DNA of 64,000 nt, from NCBI RefSeq assembly GCF_900188115.1, contig NZ_FZNW01000018.1, positions 1-64,000 on the forward strand. The letters run 5' to 3'. A model generated the notes under the pieces. That model did not search any database. It had not been told where the DNA came from and saw nothing but the letters and a program-made list of their open reading frames with translations. The translations under genes were made by a program, and so were the position numbers. This DNA comes from Haloechinothrix alba (GTDB lineage Bacteria > Actinomycetota > Actinomycetes > Mycobacteriales > Pseudonocardiaceae). This document shows positions 47,206 through 55,892 of this stretch, one piece after another (the stretch's first letter is position 1; every line of letters starts with the position of its first letter).

Positions 47206-47736
47206 TCACGCCAGCGACAGGACTTCGTTGAGCAGGAGGTAGGACGGCAGCCAGGCGGTCGTCACGGCGGCGAAGAGGGTCACGTAGGCGGACAGCCGGG
47301 TGATCGGGCGGCGCTGTGCCAGCAGCAGGAAGTACAGGAACCACAACACCGCCCAGACGGCCCAGTTCGCCGCCAACCACAGCGGCCATGCCTGCCCGCT
47401 CGCGGTGTCCAGCGTGATCCAGGCTGTCGGCGCGGCGGTGATCGCCACGAACAGGCAGTACCAGCCGAGTCCGCGACCATCGCTGCCGAGGTACTGGTTG
47501 ATCGAGACCCACAGGTAGGTGAAGGCGAACAGCAGGATGTACGAGGCCAGCGTGATCGAGGCGAGATCCTGTTCGATGGTGCCGTGTACCAGCAGGGTCA
47601 CCGCGGAGATCAGCCCGATGCCACCGGCGAAGGCGTTGATGACGCCGACCTCCCTGTCGGCGATGTGCCCGAGCAGCCAGATCCCGTTCACGAACAGAAC
47701 GGCCCCGACGTACAGCAGGACGAGTGCGATCACCAT
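47206..47736 (-). CDS. amiS: AmiS/UreI-family amide or urea channel
   Basis: A 176-residue integral membrane protein with about six hydrophobic segments, starting MVIALVLLYVGAVLFVNGIWLLG and containing GGIGLISAVTLLVHG and AFTYLWVSINQYL, typical of the AmiS/UreI family. It should let short amides or urea enter the cell. GGAGAAG precedes the ATG. It is the last gene of the minus-strand amide operon behind fmdA, so import and hydrolysis are linked. Confidence 0.9.
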   Translation of the reverse strand: MVIALVLLYVGAVLFVNGIWLLGHIADREVGVINAFAGGIGLISAVTLLVHGTIEQDLASITLASYILLFAFTYLWVSINQYLGSDGRGLGWYCLFVAITAAPTAWITLDTASGQAWPLWLAANWAVWAVLWFLYFLLLAQRRPITRLSAYVTLFAAVTTAWLPSYLLLNEVLSLA

Positions 47737-47792
47737 GGTGTTCTTCTCCTGGGGAGTACATGCCGGCGGCGGGGCCCGCGCGCCGGGGTGGT

Positions 47793-47840
47793 GCGCACCG
47801 GTGGGAGGTGGCGGTTGGCCAGGGCACCCCACCGGCGCGC
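47793..47840 (-). terminator. Hairpin between fmdA and amiS
   Basis: GCGCACCGGTGGG (47793-47805) pairs with CCCACCGGCGCGC (47828-47840) with one mismatch and a 22-base loop. It lies immediately after the fmdA stop and may reduce read-through into amiS or protect the transcript end. No T-run follows. Confidence 0.45.
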
Positions 47841-47847
47841 TGGTGTC

Positions 47848-49101
47848 CTACGAGCTCACTGCGGCTTGGCCACGGTCGGCGCGTACCGGACCCGACGCGG
47901 ACGGCCGGACGTCGAAGTCGAAGATCGCTGTCGGCAGGTACAGCGAGCAGCAGGCGTTCGGGATGTCGACGACGCCGCTGATCCGCCCCTCGATCGGTGC
48001 CGAGCCGAGCAGCAGGTAAGCCTGTTCGCCGGTGTAGCCGAACGTCTTGAGGTACTCGATGGCGTTCAGGCAGGCGTTGCGGTAGGCGATGGTGGCGTCC
48101 ATGTAGTGGTTCGTGTTCGAGTCGTGCTCGACGGAGACCCCGATGAACGTCAGGAACTCGGAGTAGCGGGGTTCGACGTTGCCGGGCATGAATACGGGGT
48201 TCGTCGTGATGCCGTACGTGTCCATACCGCCTTTGATCACGTCGACGGCGAAGTCGATATAGCCGCCCATCTCGATGGCGCCGCAGAAGGTGATCTCCCC
48301 GTCGCCCTGGCTGAAGTGCAGGTCGCCGCCCGAGAACTTCGCTCCGGGGACGAAGACCGGGTAGAAGATGCGCGACCCCCTCGTGAAGTTCTTGATGTCG
48401 TGGTTGCCGCCGTTCTCCCGTGCCGGTACCGTCCGCGCGCCCTCGCCTGCCACCCGGTCGAACTCGGCCGAGCCGGGACGCAACGTGCCCGCGAGGGCGT
48501 CCGAGGTGTTCGGGGGTAGAGCCAGCGGCGGCACCCGGCTGGGGTCGGTGGCGATGAGGTCGCGCTCGCGCTGGTTCCACTTGGCGAGCAACTCCGCGGA
48601 CGGGGCGGTGCCGAACAGGCCCGGATGGGTGATTCCGGTGTACCTGATCCCCGGCAGGTGCCGGGACGTGGCTTGCTGCCCGTGGAAGTCCCAGATCGCC
48701 TTGAGCGCGTCCGGGTAGTAGTCGGTGAGGAACCCTCCGCCGTTGGCCTTGGAGAACACGCCCGTGTAGCCCCAGCCCTGCCCCGCCGCGGGACCCGACT
48801 CCTGGGGAACGGGACCCAGGTCCAGAATATCGATGACGAGCAGGTCGCCGGGTTCGGCTCCGTGCACCGCGATGGGGCCGCTGAGCATGTGGCAGCGGTC
48901 CAGCCCGATGTCCCGTACGTCGTTGGCGGAGTCGTTGTTGCGAATCTGCCCGTCGGTCCACTCCCGACATTCCACTCGGAACTCTTGCCCCGGCCGGACC
49001 TCCACGGCGGCGGGGATGTCCGGATGCCACCGGTTGTGACCGGGAACGTCCTGTTCGGTCATGCTTCTCGACTGATCCACGCTGAAAACCACGTCAGGCA
49101 T
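47848..49101 (-). CDS. fmdA: Formamidase / acetamidase
   Basis: A 417-residue member of the FmdA/AmdA family hydrolysing formamide or acetamide to ammonia and the acid. Diagnostic blocks are GDLLVIDILDLGPVPQ, GGNHDIKNFTRGSRIFYPVFVPGAKFSGGDLHFSQGDGEITFCGAIE, and GGMDTYGITTNPVFMPGN. It is cytoplasmic and encoded between fmdB and amiS. Formamide versus acetamide preference is not decidable from sequence. The co-encoded channel and regulators support an inducible nitrogen or carbon source. Confidence 0.93.
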   Translation of the reverse strand: MPDVVFSVDQSRSMTEQDVPGHNRWHPDIPAAVEVRPGQEFRVECREWTDGQIRNNDSANDVRDIGLDRCHMLSGPIAVHGAEPGDLLVIDILDLGPVPQESGPAAGQGWGYTGVFSKANGGGFLTDYYPDALKAIWDFHGQQATSRHLPGIRYTGITHPGLFGTAPSAELLAKWNQRERDLIATDPSRVPPLALPPNTSDALAGTLRPGSAEFDRVAGEGARTVPARENGGNHDIKNFTRGSRIFYPVFVPGAKFSGGDLHFSQGDGEITFCGAIEMGGYIDFAVDVIKGGMDTYGITTNPVFMPGNVEPRYSEFLTFIGVSVEHDSNTNHYMDATIAYRNACLNAIEYLKTFGYTGEQAYLLLGSAPIEGRISGVVDIPNACCSLYLPTAIFDFDVRPSASGPVRADRGQAAVSS

Positions 49102-49164
49102 ATCGGCCTCTCTTCGTTCGGTGTGTCGCGGAGGGTGGGTGTGTTCCCTTGCCGGTGCGGCGGC

Positions 49165-49500
49165 TTACCGGGAAGGGCTCGCCGGATGCCGGGCGTGCCG
49201 CAGCTCGCTCGCGGCTTCCTTGCCGACGAGCCGTGCCAGTTCCGGGGTTTGGTGCCGGTTCCGGTCGTTGCCCTGCCGGCCCGGTCGGCGGTGGGTGGTC
49301 GCGGGGTTCTCGCCGCTTTCCTCGGCTCGTTCCCGCACGGACCGCAGCTGACCGGGAGTCCGGGACAGGAAGGGGGCGCTGAAGACGCGGGGTGCTGCGG
49401 TCCCGCAGTGCGGGCACGTCTCCGTATCCGGTGCCGCACCCATGCGGTGGACACGCTGCACGATCCCGCAGTCCGGGCAGTGGAACTCGTAGCTCGGCAT
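49165..49500 (-). CDS. fmdB: FmdB-family zinc-ribbon protein
   Basis: A 111-residue protein starting MPSYEFHCPDCGIVQRV with a second CxxC (ETCPHCGTAAPRVFSAPF), the FmdB zinc ribbon. The remaining 60 residues are charged and likely disordered. In Methylophilus an fmdB gene regulates formamidase expression, and here too it is immediately upstream of fmdA. AAGGGA precedes ATG 49500. Whether it acts on transcription or on amidase assembly is not known. Confidence 0.85.
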   Translation of the reverse strand: MPSYEFHCPDCGIVQRVHRMGAAPDTETCPHCGTAAPRVFSAPFLSRTPGQLRSVRERAEESGENPATTHRRPGRQGNDRNRHQTPELARLVGKEAASELRHARHPASPSR

Positions 49501-49527
49501 CGGCTCAGTCCCTTCGGATTGCAATGA

Positions 49528-49539
49528 TTTCATATGAAA
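49528..49539. promoter_or_regulatory. Operator palindrome before fmdB
   Basis: TTTCATATGAAA is a perfect 12-base palindrome located 28 bases before the fmdB start, flanked by AT-rich sequence (AATGA on one side, CTAATCCGATAGGAACTAG on the other). It is a plausible operator for the amide operon. MarR-family proteins often bind such AT-rich palindromes. Confidence 0.55.
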
Positions 49540-49640
49540 CTAATCCGATAGGAACTAGTCGTCAAGAGTCGTGCCCACGCACTTCCCGGTGGAGAGGCCG
49601 AGTGGGGCAGGGGCGTGACGTCGCCGGGGTAGCAGCGAGG

Positions 49641-50066
49641 TCAGCGCCCGCGTGCGGTGAGACGCTCGAGCAGCTCGGCGAGTAACTCCTTCTCCTGGTC
49701 GCCGAGAGCGGCCGTCAGCGCTTCTTCCTCCCGCTCGAGTGTCGAGGCGAGAGTGCGATGCAGGTTGCGTCCCCGCGTGGAGAGGTAGACGAGTACGCGC
49801 CTGCGATCGCCGATGTCACCGCGGCGGTAGATCAGGTTCACCTCGACGAGACGGTCGATGACGCGCGTGAGGGTAGCCGGGGGAAGCATCGCGTGGTCGG
49901 CGATGTCGCTCATCGTGTGCCCTGCGCCGTCGGCCAGGTGTGACAGGACGCGCCACTGGTTCAGCGTCAGCCCTTCGGCGTCCAGCGCAGCGGCCAGGCG
50001 CTGGGACACCTCGTGCTCGGCACGGGTGAGCAGCTCGGCGAGCTGCCAACCTACGCGTGCGATCAT
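49641..50066 (-). CDS. MarR-family transcriptional regulator
   Basis: A 141-residue regulator with the winged helix GLTLNQWRVLSHLADGAGHTMSDIADHAMLPPATLTRVIDRLVEVNLIYRRGDIGDRRRVLVYL; the DxRR wing motif is present. It is encoded 140 bases upstream of fmdB on the same strand and divergent from the AmiC-like gene. In Mycobacterium smegmatis a MarR-type protein is known to repress the acetamidase operon, so this is the probable repressor here. The inducer could be an amide or a product. Confidence 0.88.
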   Translation of the reverse strand: MIARVGWQLAELLTRAEHEVSQRLAAALDAEGLTLNQWRVLSHLADGAGHTMSDIADHAMLPPATLTRVIDRLVEVNLIYRRGDIGDRRRVLVYLSTRGRNLHRTLASTLEREEEALTAALGDQEKELLAELLERLTARGR

Positions 50067-50084
50067 TGCGCCTCATGTCCGGCT

Positions 50085-50104
50085 GTGACTACTGTCTAAG
50101 TCAC
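50085..50104. promoter_or_regulatory. Divergent operator candidate between MarR and AmiC-like genes
   Basis: GTGACT-ACTGTCTA-AGTCAC has six-base arms around an eight-base centre, 18 bases upstream of the MarR start. A TATAAATG segment immediately follows in the plus direction at 50105. It could be a site for the MarR protein that controls both directions. Confidence 0.4.
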
Positions 50105-50167
50105 TATAAATGATTGCTGGCGGAAGTAGTGACACCCGACCGTGCGCCGGAGGATGGGAGTCCATCC

Positions 50168-51283
50168 ATGGAGCCGACTTCACTCTCGCTCGAGCGAGCG
50201 TCCAGGCCACCCGCCCTTGATGTGGAGACCATGCAGGTCGCGCTGGTCATTCCGCTCCAGGGGCCGGAGGGGATATTCGGCCCGTCCTGCGAGGCGTGTG
50301 CCGAGCTGGCGGTCGAGGAGATCAACTCTGGTGCCGGTGTGCTGGGACGGGAGCTGCGTCTCGTCGTCGTCGACGGGGGTGCGAAGCCGCAACGCGTCGC
50401 CGACGAGCTCGACGTACTCACGTCCGCCGGCGCCATCGATGCCGTCACCGGCTGGCATATCTCGGCCGTACGCGAGGTCGTCGCACCGCGGATAGCGAGC
50501 CGGATCCCGTACGTGTACACGCCGCTCTACGAGGGAGGGGAGCGTACGCCCGGCGTGTTCCTGACCGGTGAGACCCCGGGGCGCCAGCTGCTGCCCTCCC
50601 TCCGGTGGATGACCGAGGAGCTCGGGGTGCGCCGCTGGTGCGTCGTGGGCGACGACTACGTGTGGCCACGCGGGTCGGCGGCAGCCGCGCACCGCTACGC
50701 ACGCCGGTGTGGCGTGCACATCTGCGACGAGATCTACGTCGGGCTGGGTACGGACGACTTCGCCGAGCCGCTACGCCGCATCGAGCGCAGTGGTGCGCAG
50801 GGCGTGCTCATGTTCCTCGTCGGTAACGACGCGGTGCGGTTCAACCGGGCGTTCGCCCGTGCCGGGCTCGACTCGTCCCTTGTGCGGCTGAGCCCCCTCA
50901 TGGAGGAGAACATGCTTGTGGCCAGTGGTGCCGATGCCACGAGGGGGATCTATACCGCCTCCGGCTTCTTCCCCGCAGCGGCCACCCCCGAGACGCTGGA
51001 CTTCGTGGGACGCTACACCGCGCACTTCGGTCCCGAGGCGCCGCTGCTCAACAGCATGGGCGAGTCGTGCTACGAGGGTGTGCGGTTGCTGTCGGCTCTC
51101 ACGCGGCAGGCCGAGGGGTTCGGGGTGGGCGAGCTCTGCTCGGTCGCCGACTCCGTGGCGTACGGCGGCCCGCGAGGTGAGGTCCGGTTGAGCGGGCACC
51201 ATCTCGACCAACGGATCTATCTCGCGAAGGCTGACGGCATGCAGTTCGACGTGCTCGCGGAGCTGTCCCCGATGTCGCCCTAG
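50168..51283 (+). CDS. AmiC/UrtA-like amide-binding protein without signal peptide
   Basis: A 371-residue periplasmic-binding-protein-fold protein (VALVIPLQGPEGIFGPSCEACAELAVEEINSGAGVLGRELRLVVVD ... CVVGDDYVWPRG). The closest functional class is the short-chain amide/urea group that includes Pseudomonas AmiC. The N-terminus MEPTSLSLERASRPPALDVETM has no hydrophobic signal or lipobox, so the protein should stay in the cytoplasm, as AmiC does. GGGAG precedes ATG 50168. Being beside fmdA and amiS, it is probably an amide sensor. No AmiR (ANTAR) partner is present. Confidence 0.82.
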   Translation: MEPTSLSLERASRPPALDVETMQVALVIPLQGPEGIFGPSCEACAELAVEEINSGAGVLGRELRLVVVDGGAKPQRVADELDVLTSAGAIDAVTGWHISAVREVVAPRIASRIPYVYTPLYEGGERTPGVFLTGETPGRQLLPSLRWMTEELGVRRWCVVGDDYVWPRGSAAAAHRYARRCGVHICDEIYVGLGTDDFAEPLRRIERSGAQGVLMFLVGNDAVRFNRAFARAGLDSSLVRLSPLMEENMLVASGADATRGIYTASGFFPAAATPETLDFVGRYTAHFGPEAPLLNSMGESCYEGVRLLSALTRQAEGFGVGELCSVADSVAYGGPRGEVRLSGHHLDQRIYLAKADGMQFDVLAELSPMSP

Positions 51284-51363
51284 ACCACGGTCGCGCCTGG
51301 CCGGTCCCGAGCGAGGGCGACCACGACCCCAACCCCGTCACTCCGGGTGCGCGCACTCGTTGG

Positions 51364-51381
51364 GAAACGTGAATCGCTTTC
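51364..51381. promoter_or_regulatory. LacI-like operator candidate before the penicillin acylase gene
   Basis: GAAACGTGAATCGCTTTC reads as GAAACG ... CGCTTTC, resembling LacI-family operators, and ends 12 bases before the GTG start, overlapping the ribosome-site region. No LacI-family gene is present in the window. Confidence 0.25.
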
Positions 51382-51393
51382 AAGGGAGGTAGC

Positions 51394-54162
51394 GTGCGCG
51401 CGTCTCGGTCTCTCGCCGTCCTGACGGCTTCGGTCCTGACGGTCAGTGGTCCGGTTACCGGGGCGCTCGCCCAGACCGAGCCGTCCGGGCCCGATCCGGC
51501 CGACGACTACGGTACGGCGCTGAACATCATGCCGCCGGGGCAGGCGGGAACGACGACCCCGGCCGAGCTGGCCGAGGTCATGGCCAACGACCCGGAGAAC
51601 CGCAATGCCGATGCGAGCACCCCGAGCAACGTCGGTGACCAGCTGGAGCCGTATGACGAGCTGAACACGCTCACCCCCGAGGAGATCAGCGGTTCCGACC
51701 TCACCGACTTCTACAAGCAGGCGACGTTCACCGCCCCGCCGGAAAGCGAGTGGTCGCGGCCGCGGCAGACCTTCCCCGACCGCCACGACCTGACCATCAC
51801 CTGGGACAGCGACGGCGTGCCGCATATCGACGGCAACACCGATGAGGACGTGTCCTGGGGCGCGGGCTACGCGGGCACCCTGGACCGCATGTTCCTGATG
51901 GACGTGCTCAGGCACGCAGGCGCGGCGCGATCGGCCGAGTTCCTCGGCCCGACCGAGGGCAATATCGCGATGGACCAGCAGCAGCTCCGGCTCGCCCCGT
52001 ACACCCCGGAGGAGGCTGCCGACCAGCTCGCGGCCGTCGCCGGCCGGTACGGCGAGGAGGGTCAGCGCCTGCTGGATGCCGCCGACGCGTTCGTCGACGG
52101 CATCAACGCGGCGCAGGAGGAGATGTGCCCGGGGCTGCAGCCGACCGGTCCCGACTGCCCCGCCGAGTACGCCGCGCTGCAGAAGAAGCCGAAGGAATGG
52201 ACTCGCGCCGACGTCGTCTACATCTCCTCGCTCGTCGGCGGCATCTTCGGCACAGGCGGGGGTGCCGAGTACGGCAACGCGATGTGGTTCCAGGAGCTGC
52301 GCGAGCGTCTCGGCGAGGACGAGGCTCGTCGTGTCTACGATGACCTACGCGCCAAGGAGGACGCCGAGGCTCCGGTGACTGTGGACAGGAAGTTCCCCTA
52401 CGGCGGCGATGAGGGAATCGATCCGTCGCTGCCCGGGGTGGCGCTTCCGGACCTCGACCCCGACGCGACCGCGCCCGGCTCCGGCGCGCTCGTCGGCGGG
52501 AACGAGCCGCCTGCTCTCGACGACCTCACGACGGGCGAGACGGGCGGGCTCCCCGGGCAGCTGGACACCCCCTGGGGGCCGATCGACCTGAACCAGGCCG
52601 GCCGGGCGATGAGCAACGCCGCGCTCGTCGGCGCGGACCACACCCGTGACGGCCATCCTGCCGCGGTCTTCGGCCCGCAGACCGGGTACTTCGCCCCGCA
52701 GCTGTGGACCGAGCAGGTGCTGAACGGGCCGGGCGTCAAGGCGCGCGGTGTCGCCTTCGCAGGCACGCACCTGTTCGTGCAGATCGGCCGGGGGGTGGAC
52801 TACGCCTGGTCGGCGACGAGCTCCAACAGCGACAACGTGGACACCGTCGTCGAGCGACTGTGCGAGATGGACGGTTCCGAGCCCACAGTGGAGTCCGAGG
52901 ACTACCTACGCGACGGCGAGTGCGTGCCGATGGACTCGCGGACGCACGAGCAGACGGCGCTTCCGAACGTGACCGCACCGGAAGTCCCCCGGCATCTGGA
53001 GTTCCTCGTGCTGCGTACCCACCGCGGCATCGTGCAGCTGCGAACCACCGTCGACGGCGAGCCCGTGGCGATCGTATCGCAGCGCAGCACCTACAACCAC
53101 GAGGTCGACTCGGCGATCGGCTTCATGCGGGCGAACGACCCAGACCACGTTCGCGACGCCGAGTCGTTCCAGGAGGCGATGCACGGTATCGACTACACGT
53201 TCAACTGGTTCTACGCCGACGACAGCGACATCGCCCACTTCGGGTCCGGGCTGCTGCCGAAGCGTGCCGACGGGGTGGAGTTCGACTTGCCGCGCTGGGG
53301 TGACGACGAGTTCGGCTGGCAGGGATTCGAGCCCTTCGACCGGCACGTCCAGCAGGTCAACCCGCCGTCCGGCTACTTGATCAACTGGAACAACAAACAG
53401 GCGGTCGACTTCGCGGCTGCCGACGACCAGTGGGGCTACGGGAGCGTGCACCGCAGCCAGGCACTGTCCGACCGTATCGAGCCGATGGTCGCGCGGCGCG
53501 ACGTCACACCGGAGTCGCTGACAGCCGCGGTGCAGGACGCGGCGACGGTGGATGTGCGAGCCCGTTATACGCTGCCGCACCTGCTCGACGCGCTCGGCGA
53601 CGACCCGGGTACTGCGGAGGCGGCGACGATACTGCGTGCGTGGCTGGAGGACGGCGCGCACCGCGAGGACCGCGACCGCGACGGCGCGTACTCCCACCAG
53701 GCCGCGATCGCCGTCTTCGACGAATGGTGGGAGTCCGGCACCGGCGGCCTCGCGAAGGACGTGCTCCGCGGCGGGCTCGGCGGGCTGGTCGACGAGCTGC
53801 CCAAGGCACTGGACAACCATCCGCGGCACGGAGTGGGCTCGGCGTGGACCGGAGCCTGGTACAGCTATGTCAACAAGGACCTTCGCCAGCTGCTCGGCGA
53901 GCCGGTCCGGGATCGCTGGCACCGCTCGTACTGCGGTGACGGCTCGGTCGAGGCGTGCCGCTCGACACTGCGTGACTCGCTGGCCGGGGCCGTCGAGCGC
54001 GTCCGGGACCGTCAGGACGGCGCTGCCGTGGGGGATCTGACCTACGACAAGAGCATCGACAGCATCCGCTCGGTCCGCGCGGGTGTCGTGGGAGTCCGGG
54101 ATATCGACTGGCAGAACCGGCCGACCTTTCAGCAGGTCGTGCAGCTGACGTCGGGGCGGTAG
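51394..54162 (+). CDS. Secreted penicillin-acylase-family (Ntn) hydrolase
   Basis: A 922-residue exported Ntn-hydrolase precursor. A short signal peptide (RASRSLAVLTASVLTVSGPVTGALAQ) is clear. The alpha segment runs to about residue 406, followed by the predicted nucleophile S407 in GRAMSNAALVGADH, at which the chain should self-cleave, and the beta segment has the conserved YLINWNNKQ block. Relatives cleave N-acyl bonds in penicillins, acyl-homoserine lactones or echinocandin-type lipopeptides. GGGAGG precedes GTG 51394. Substrate cannot be assigned; signal quenching, peptide salvage and antibiotic modification are all possible. Confidence 0.9.
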   Translation: MRASRSLAVLTASVLTVSGPVTGALAQTEPSGPDPADDYGTALNIMPPGQAGTTTPAELAEVMANDPENRNADASTPSNVGDQLEPYDELNTLTPEEISGSDLTDFYKQATFTAPPESEWSRPRQTFPDRHDLTITWDSDGVPHIDGNTDEDVSWGAGYAGTLDRMFLMDVLRHAGAARSAEFLGPTEGNIAMDQQQLRLAPYTPEEAADQLAAVAGRYGEEGQRLLDAADAFVDGINAAQEEMCPGLQPTGPDCPAEYAALQKKPKEWTRADVVYISSLVGGIFGTGGGAEYGNAMWFQELRERLGEDEARRVYDDLRAKEDAEAPVTVDRKFPYGGDEGIDPSLPGVALPDLDPDATAPGSGALVGGNEPPALDDLTTGETGGLPGQLDTPWGPIDLNQAGRAMSNAALVGADHTRDGHPAAVFGPQTGYFAPQLWTEQVLNGPGVKARGVAFAGTHLFVQIGRGVDYAWSATSSNSDNVDTVVERLCEMDGSEPTVESEDYLRDGECVPMDSRTHEQTALPNVTAPEVPRHLEFLVLRTHRGIVQLRTTVDGEPVAIVSQRSTYNHEVDSAIGFMRANDPDHVRDAESFQEAMHGIDYTFNWFYADDSDIAHFGSGLLPKRADGVEFDLPRWGDDEFGWQGFEPFDRHVQQVNPPSGYLINWNNKQAVDFAAADDQWGYGSVHRSQALSDRIEPMVARRDVTPESLTAAVQDAATVDVRARYTLPHLLDALGDDPGTAEAATILRAWLEDGAHREDRDRDGAYSHQAAIAVFDEWWESGTGGLAKDVLRGGLGGLVDELPKALDNHPRHGVGSAWTGAWYSYVNKDLRQLLGEPVRDRWHRSYCGDGSVEACRSTLRDSLAGAVERVRDRQDGAAVGDLTYDKSIDSIRSVRAGVVGVRDIDWQNRPTFQQVVQLTSGR

Positions 54163-54255
54163 AACCGGATCGAGGGGCCTGCACCGAAGCGCGTCGGGTC
54201 CGCTCGACACGGACCTGACGTGCCGGAGTTACTCGCCCGTTGGCCCTGCCACCCG

Positions 54256-55116
54256 TCAGATGATCGGGGGGCGGCCCAGCCGGGCCATGCGCATGATCGT
54301 GTTCCAGCTGATCGGCGACCGTCTCGCGCACGGCAGGCGCACCCCGTCGTAGTAGCCGCGTAGGTGCTCGCGGAAGACCGCCAGGTTGCGCAGCCGCGTG
54401 GTGTCGATCAGGAACCACGCCAGGATGTAGATGGCCCCGAGGGCGGCCGGGAGGTTGCGCTTGGCGAGCCAGACGCGGTTCCGCGCGCTCATGTAACGCC
54501 CCTGCGCGTGCCGTTCGGGGGGCACCGCGGAGTGGTAGGCACAGATCTCGGTGCAGTAGCGCACCGCGTAGCCCGCGTCCATCACGCGCCAGCTCAGATC
54601 GATCCCCTCGTGCATGTAGAAGAACTCCTCGGGCCAGGCGCCCGCGGACTCGAGTGCGTCCCGCCGGATGACACACGCCCCTTCCCACACGTTCACGACG
54701 TCGCCGCCCCGATCCGGGTCACCGATTCGCAGCCGGGGAACGAAGCGCCGCGGCGTCGGCATGCCATCGGGATCACGCACCCGGGGCTGCACAAGGCCCA
54801 GCGTCGGGTCGTCCTTGAACATCCCCGCGGCGCGTTCGAGGAAGTCCTTGCCGTCCAGGAACGCGTCGTCGTCGAGGAAGAACACGAGGTCGCCGGATCC
54901 CTTGCTGATCCCGGCGTTGCGGCCACCGGGGATCCCGACGTTCTCCGGCAACGTCATGACGCGGATCTCCTGGTCAAGACCCTCCGGGGTGACACCGTTA
55001 CCGACGACGATGATGTCGGTGGTCACCCCTTGCTGCTGCAGCAGCGACTCCACGCCGCGCCGCAGGTTGTCCGGTCGCTTGTTCTGGGTGAGAACGATGC
55101 AGCTGATAGCGTTCAT
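54256..55116 (-). CDS. Family 2 glycosyltransferase
   Basis: A 286-residue GT-A glycosyltransferase. The nucleotide-binding start is ISCIVLTQNKRPDNLRRGVESLL, the DxD motif is LVFFLDDDAFLDG, and EEFFYMHEGIDLSWRVMDAGY is the acceptor-side block. One hydrophobic stretch near 225-240 (ALGAIYILAWFLI) could anchor it to the membrane. Its ATG overlaps the stop of the CDP-alcohol phosphotransferase (TGATG). It is the last gene of the six-gene overlapping operon and would decorate the polyol-phosphate product. Confidence 0.9.
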   Translation of the reverse strand: MNAISCIVLTQNKRPDNLRRGVESLLQQQGVTTDIIVVGNGVTPEGLDQEIRVMTLPENVGIPGGRNAGISKGSGDLVFFLDDDAFLDGKDFLERAAGMFKDDPTLGLVQPRVRDPDGMPTPRRFVPRLRIGDPDRGGDVVNVWEGACVIRRDALESAGAWPEEFFYMHEGIDLSWRVMDAGYAVRYCTEICAYHSAVPPERHAQGRYMSARNRVWLAKRNLPAALGAIYILAWFLIDTTRLRNLAVFREHLRGYYDGVRLPCARRSPISWNTIMRMARLGRPPII

Positions 55117-55892
55117 CAGCGCAACCTCCTCGAGGTCAGGACGCTGACAAGGTGGCCGATCACCACGATGACGGCGATCGGGACCAGAACGACCAGCAGG
55201 ATTCGGGTACCGGTCAGGGAGCCGAGCACAGCGTCGGCGACGGCAGCGGCCACGGCGAGCAAGCTGAGCTCGATCGCGAGGAGCAAGCGGTGGAAGGGCA
55301 CGTAGTTGACGAGCTGGCGAAGGTTGCGCAAGCCGCGTTTGCGCATGACCGTCTCGTCATCGGCCAGCAATGCGCGCCCGGCGTGTGCGCGCGCGACATG
55401 CACCAGCTCCGTCTCGGACTTGATCATCAGCACGAGCAGGGCCGTGGCCAGGCCCAGCGTCGTCCATCCTCCGATGGAGGAGTACCCACCGTCCGCCCGC
55501 ACGCCGAGTGCCGCGACGAGGGCGGCGTCGGTGGAGAAATGGCCGATGCGGTCGAGATAGACACCTGCCGGACTGCTCGTGCCGCGCCACCGGGCTATCT
55601 CCCCGTCGCTGCAGTCGAACAGCAGCTGCAGCTGGATCAGCACGAACGCGAGGACGGCGGCCCAGAGATACGGAAGACCCAGGAACCCTGCCGCGAGCAA
55701 ACCACTACCGATCATCAGCCAGGTGACGCCGTTGGGGGTGATCGGCGTGGGCAGCAGCGCGCGCGTCAGGTACAGCGACAGGTTCCGCATGTACAGGCGC
55801 CCTGCCCAGTGCTCACCGCTCGCCCGCCCGAGCACCGAGTCCGGATGGCAGGTCCGGCGCAGGTCAGCGATCGAAGGTTTCAATGAATGCAT
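55116..55892 (-). CDS. CDP-alcohol phosphatidyltransferase, His variant
   Basis: A 258-residue membrane protein with about five hydrophobic segments. The CDP-alcohol motif is DCSDGEIARWRGTSSPAGVYLDRIGH: D93, D96, G97, A100, R101, G110 and D114 are intact, but the fourth acidic residue is H118. The usual motif ends DxxxD, so the catalytic base position differs. It should transfer a phosphoalcohol from a CDP donor. The start ATG lies inside the end of the dehydrogenase gene (29-base overlap). Confidence 0.85.
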   Translation of the reverse strand: MHSLKPSIADLRRTCHPDSVLGRASGEHWAGRLYMRNLSLYLTRALLPTPITPNGVTWLMIGSGLLAAGFLGLPYLWAAVLAFVLIQLQLLFDCSDGEIARWRGTSSPAGVYLDRIGHFSTDAALVAALGVRADGGYSSIGGWTTLGLATALLVLMIKSETELVHVARAHAGRALLADDETVMRKRGLRNLRQLVNYVPFHRLLLAIELSLLAVAAAVADAVLGSLTGTRILLVVLVPIAVIVVIGHLVSVLTSRRLR

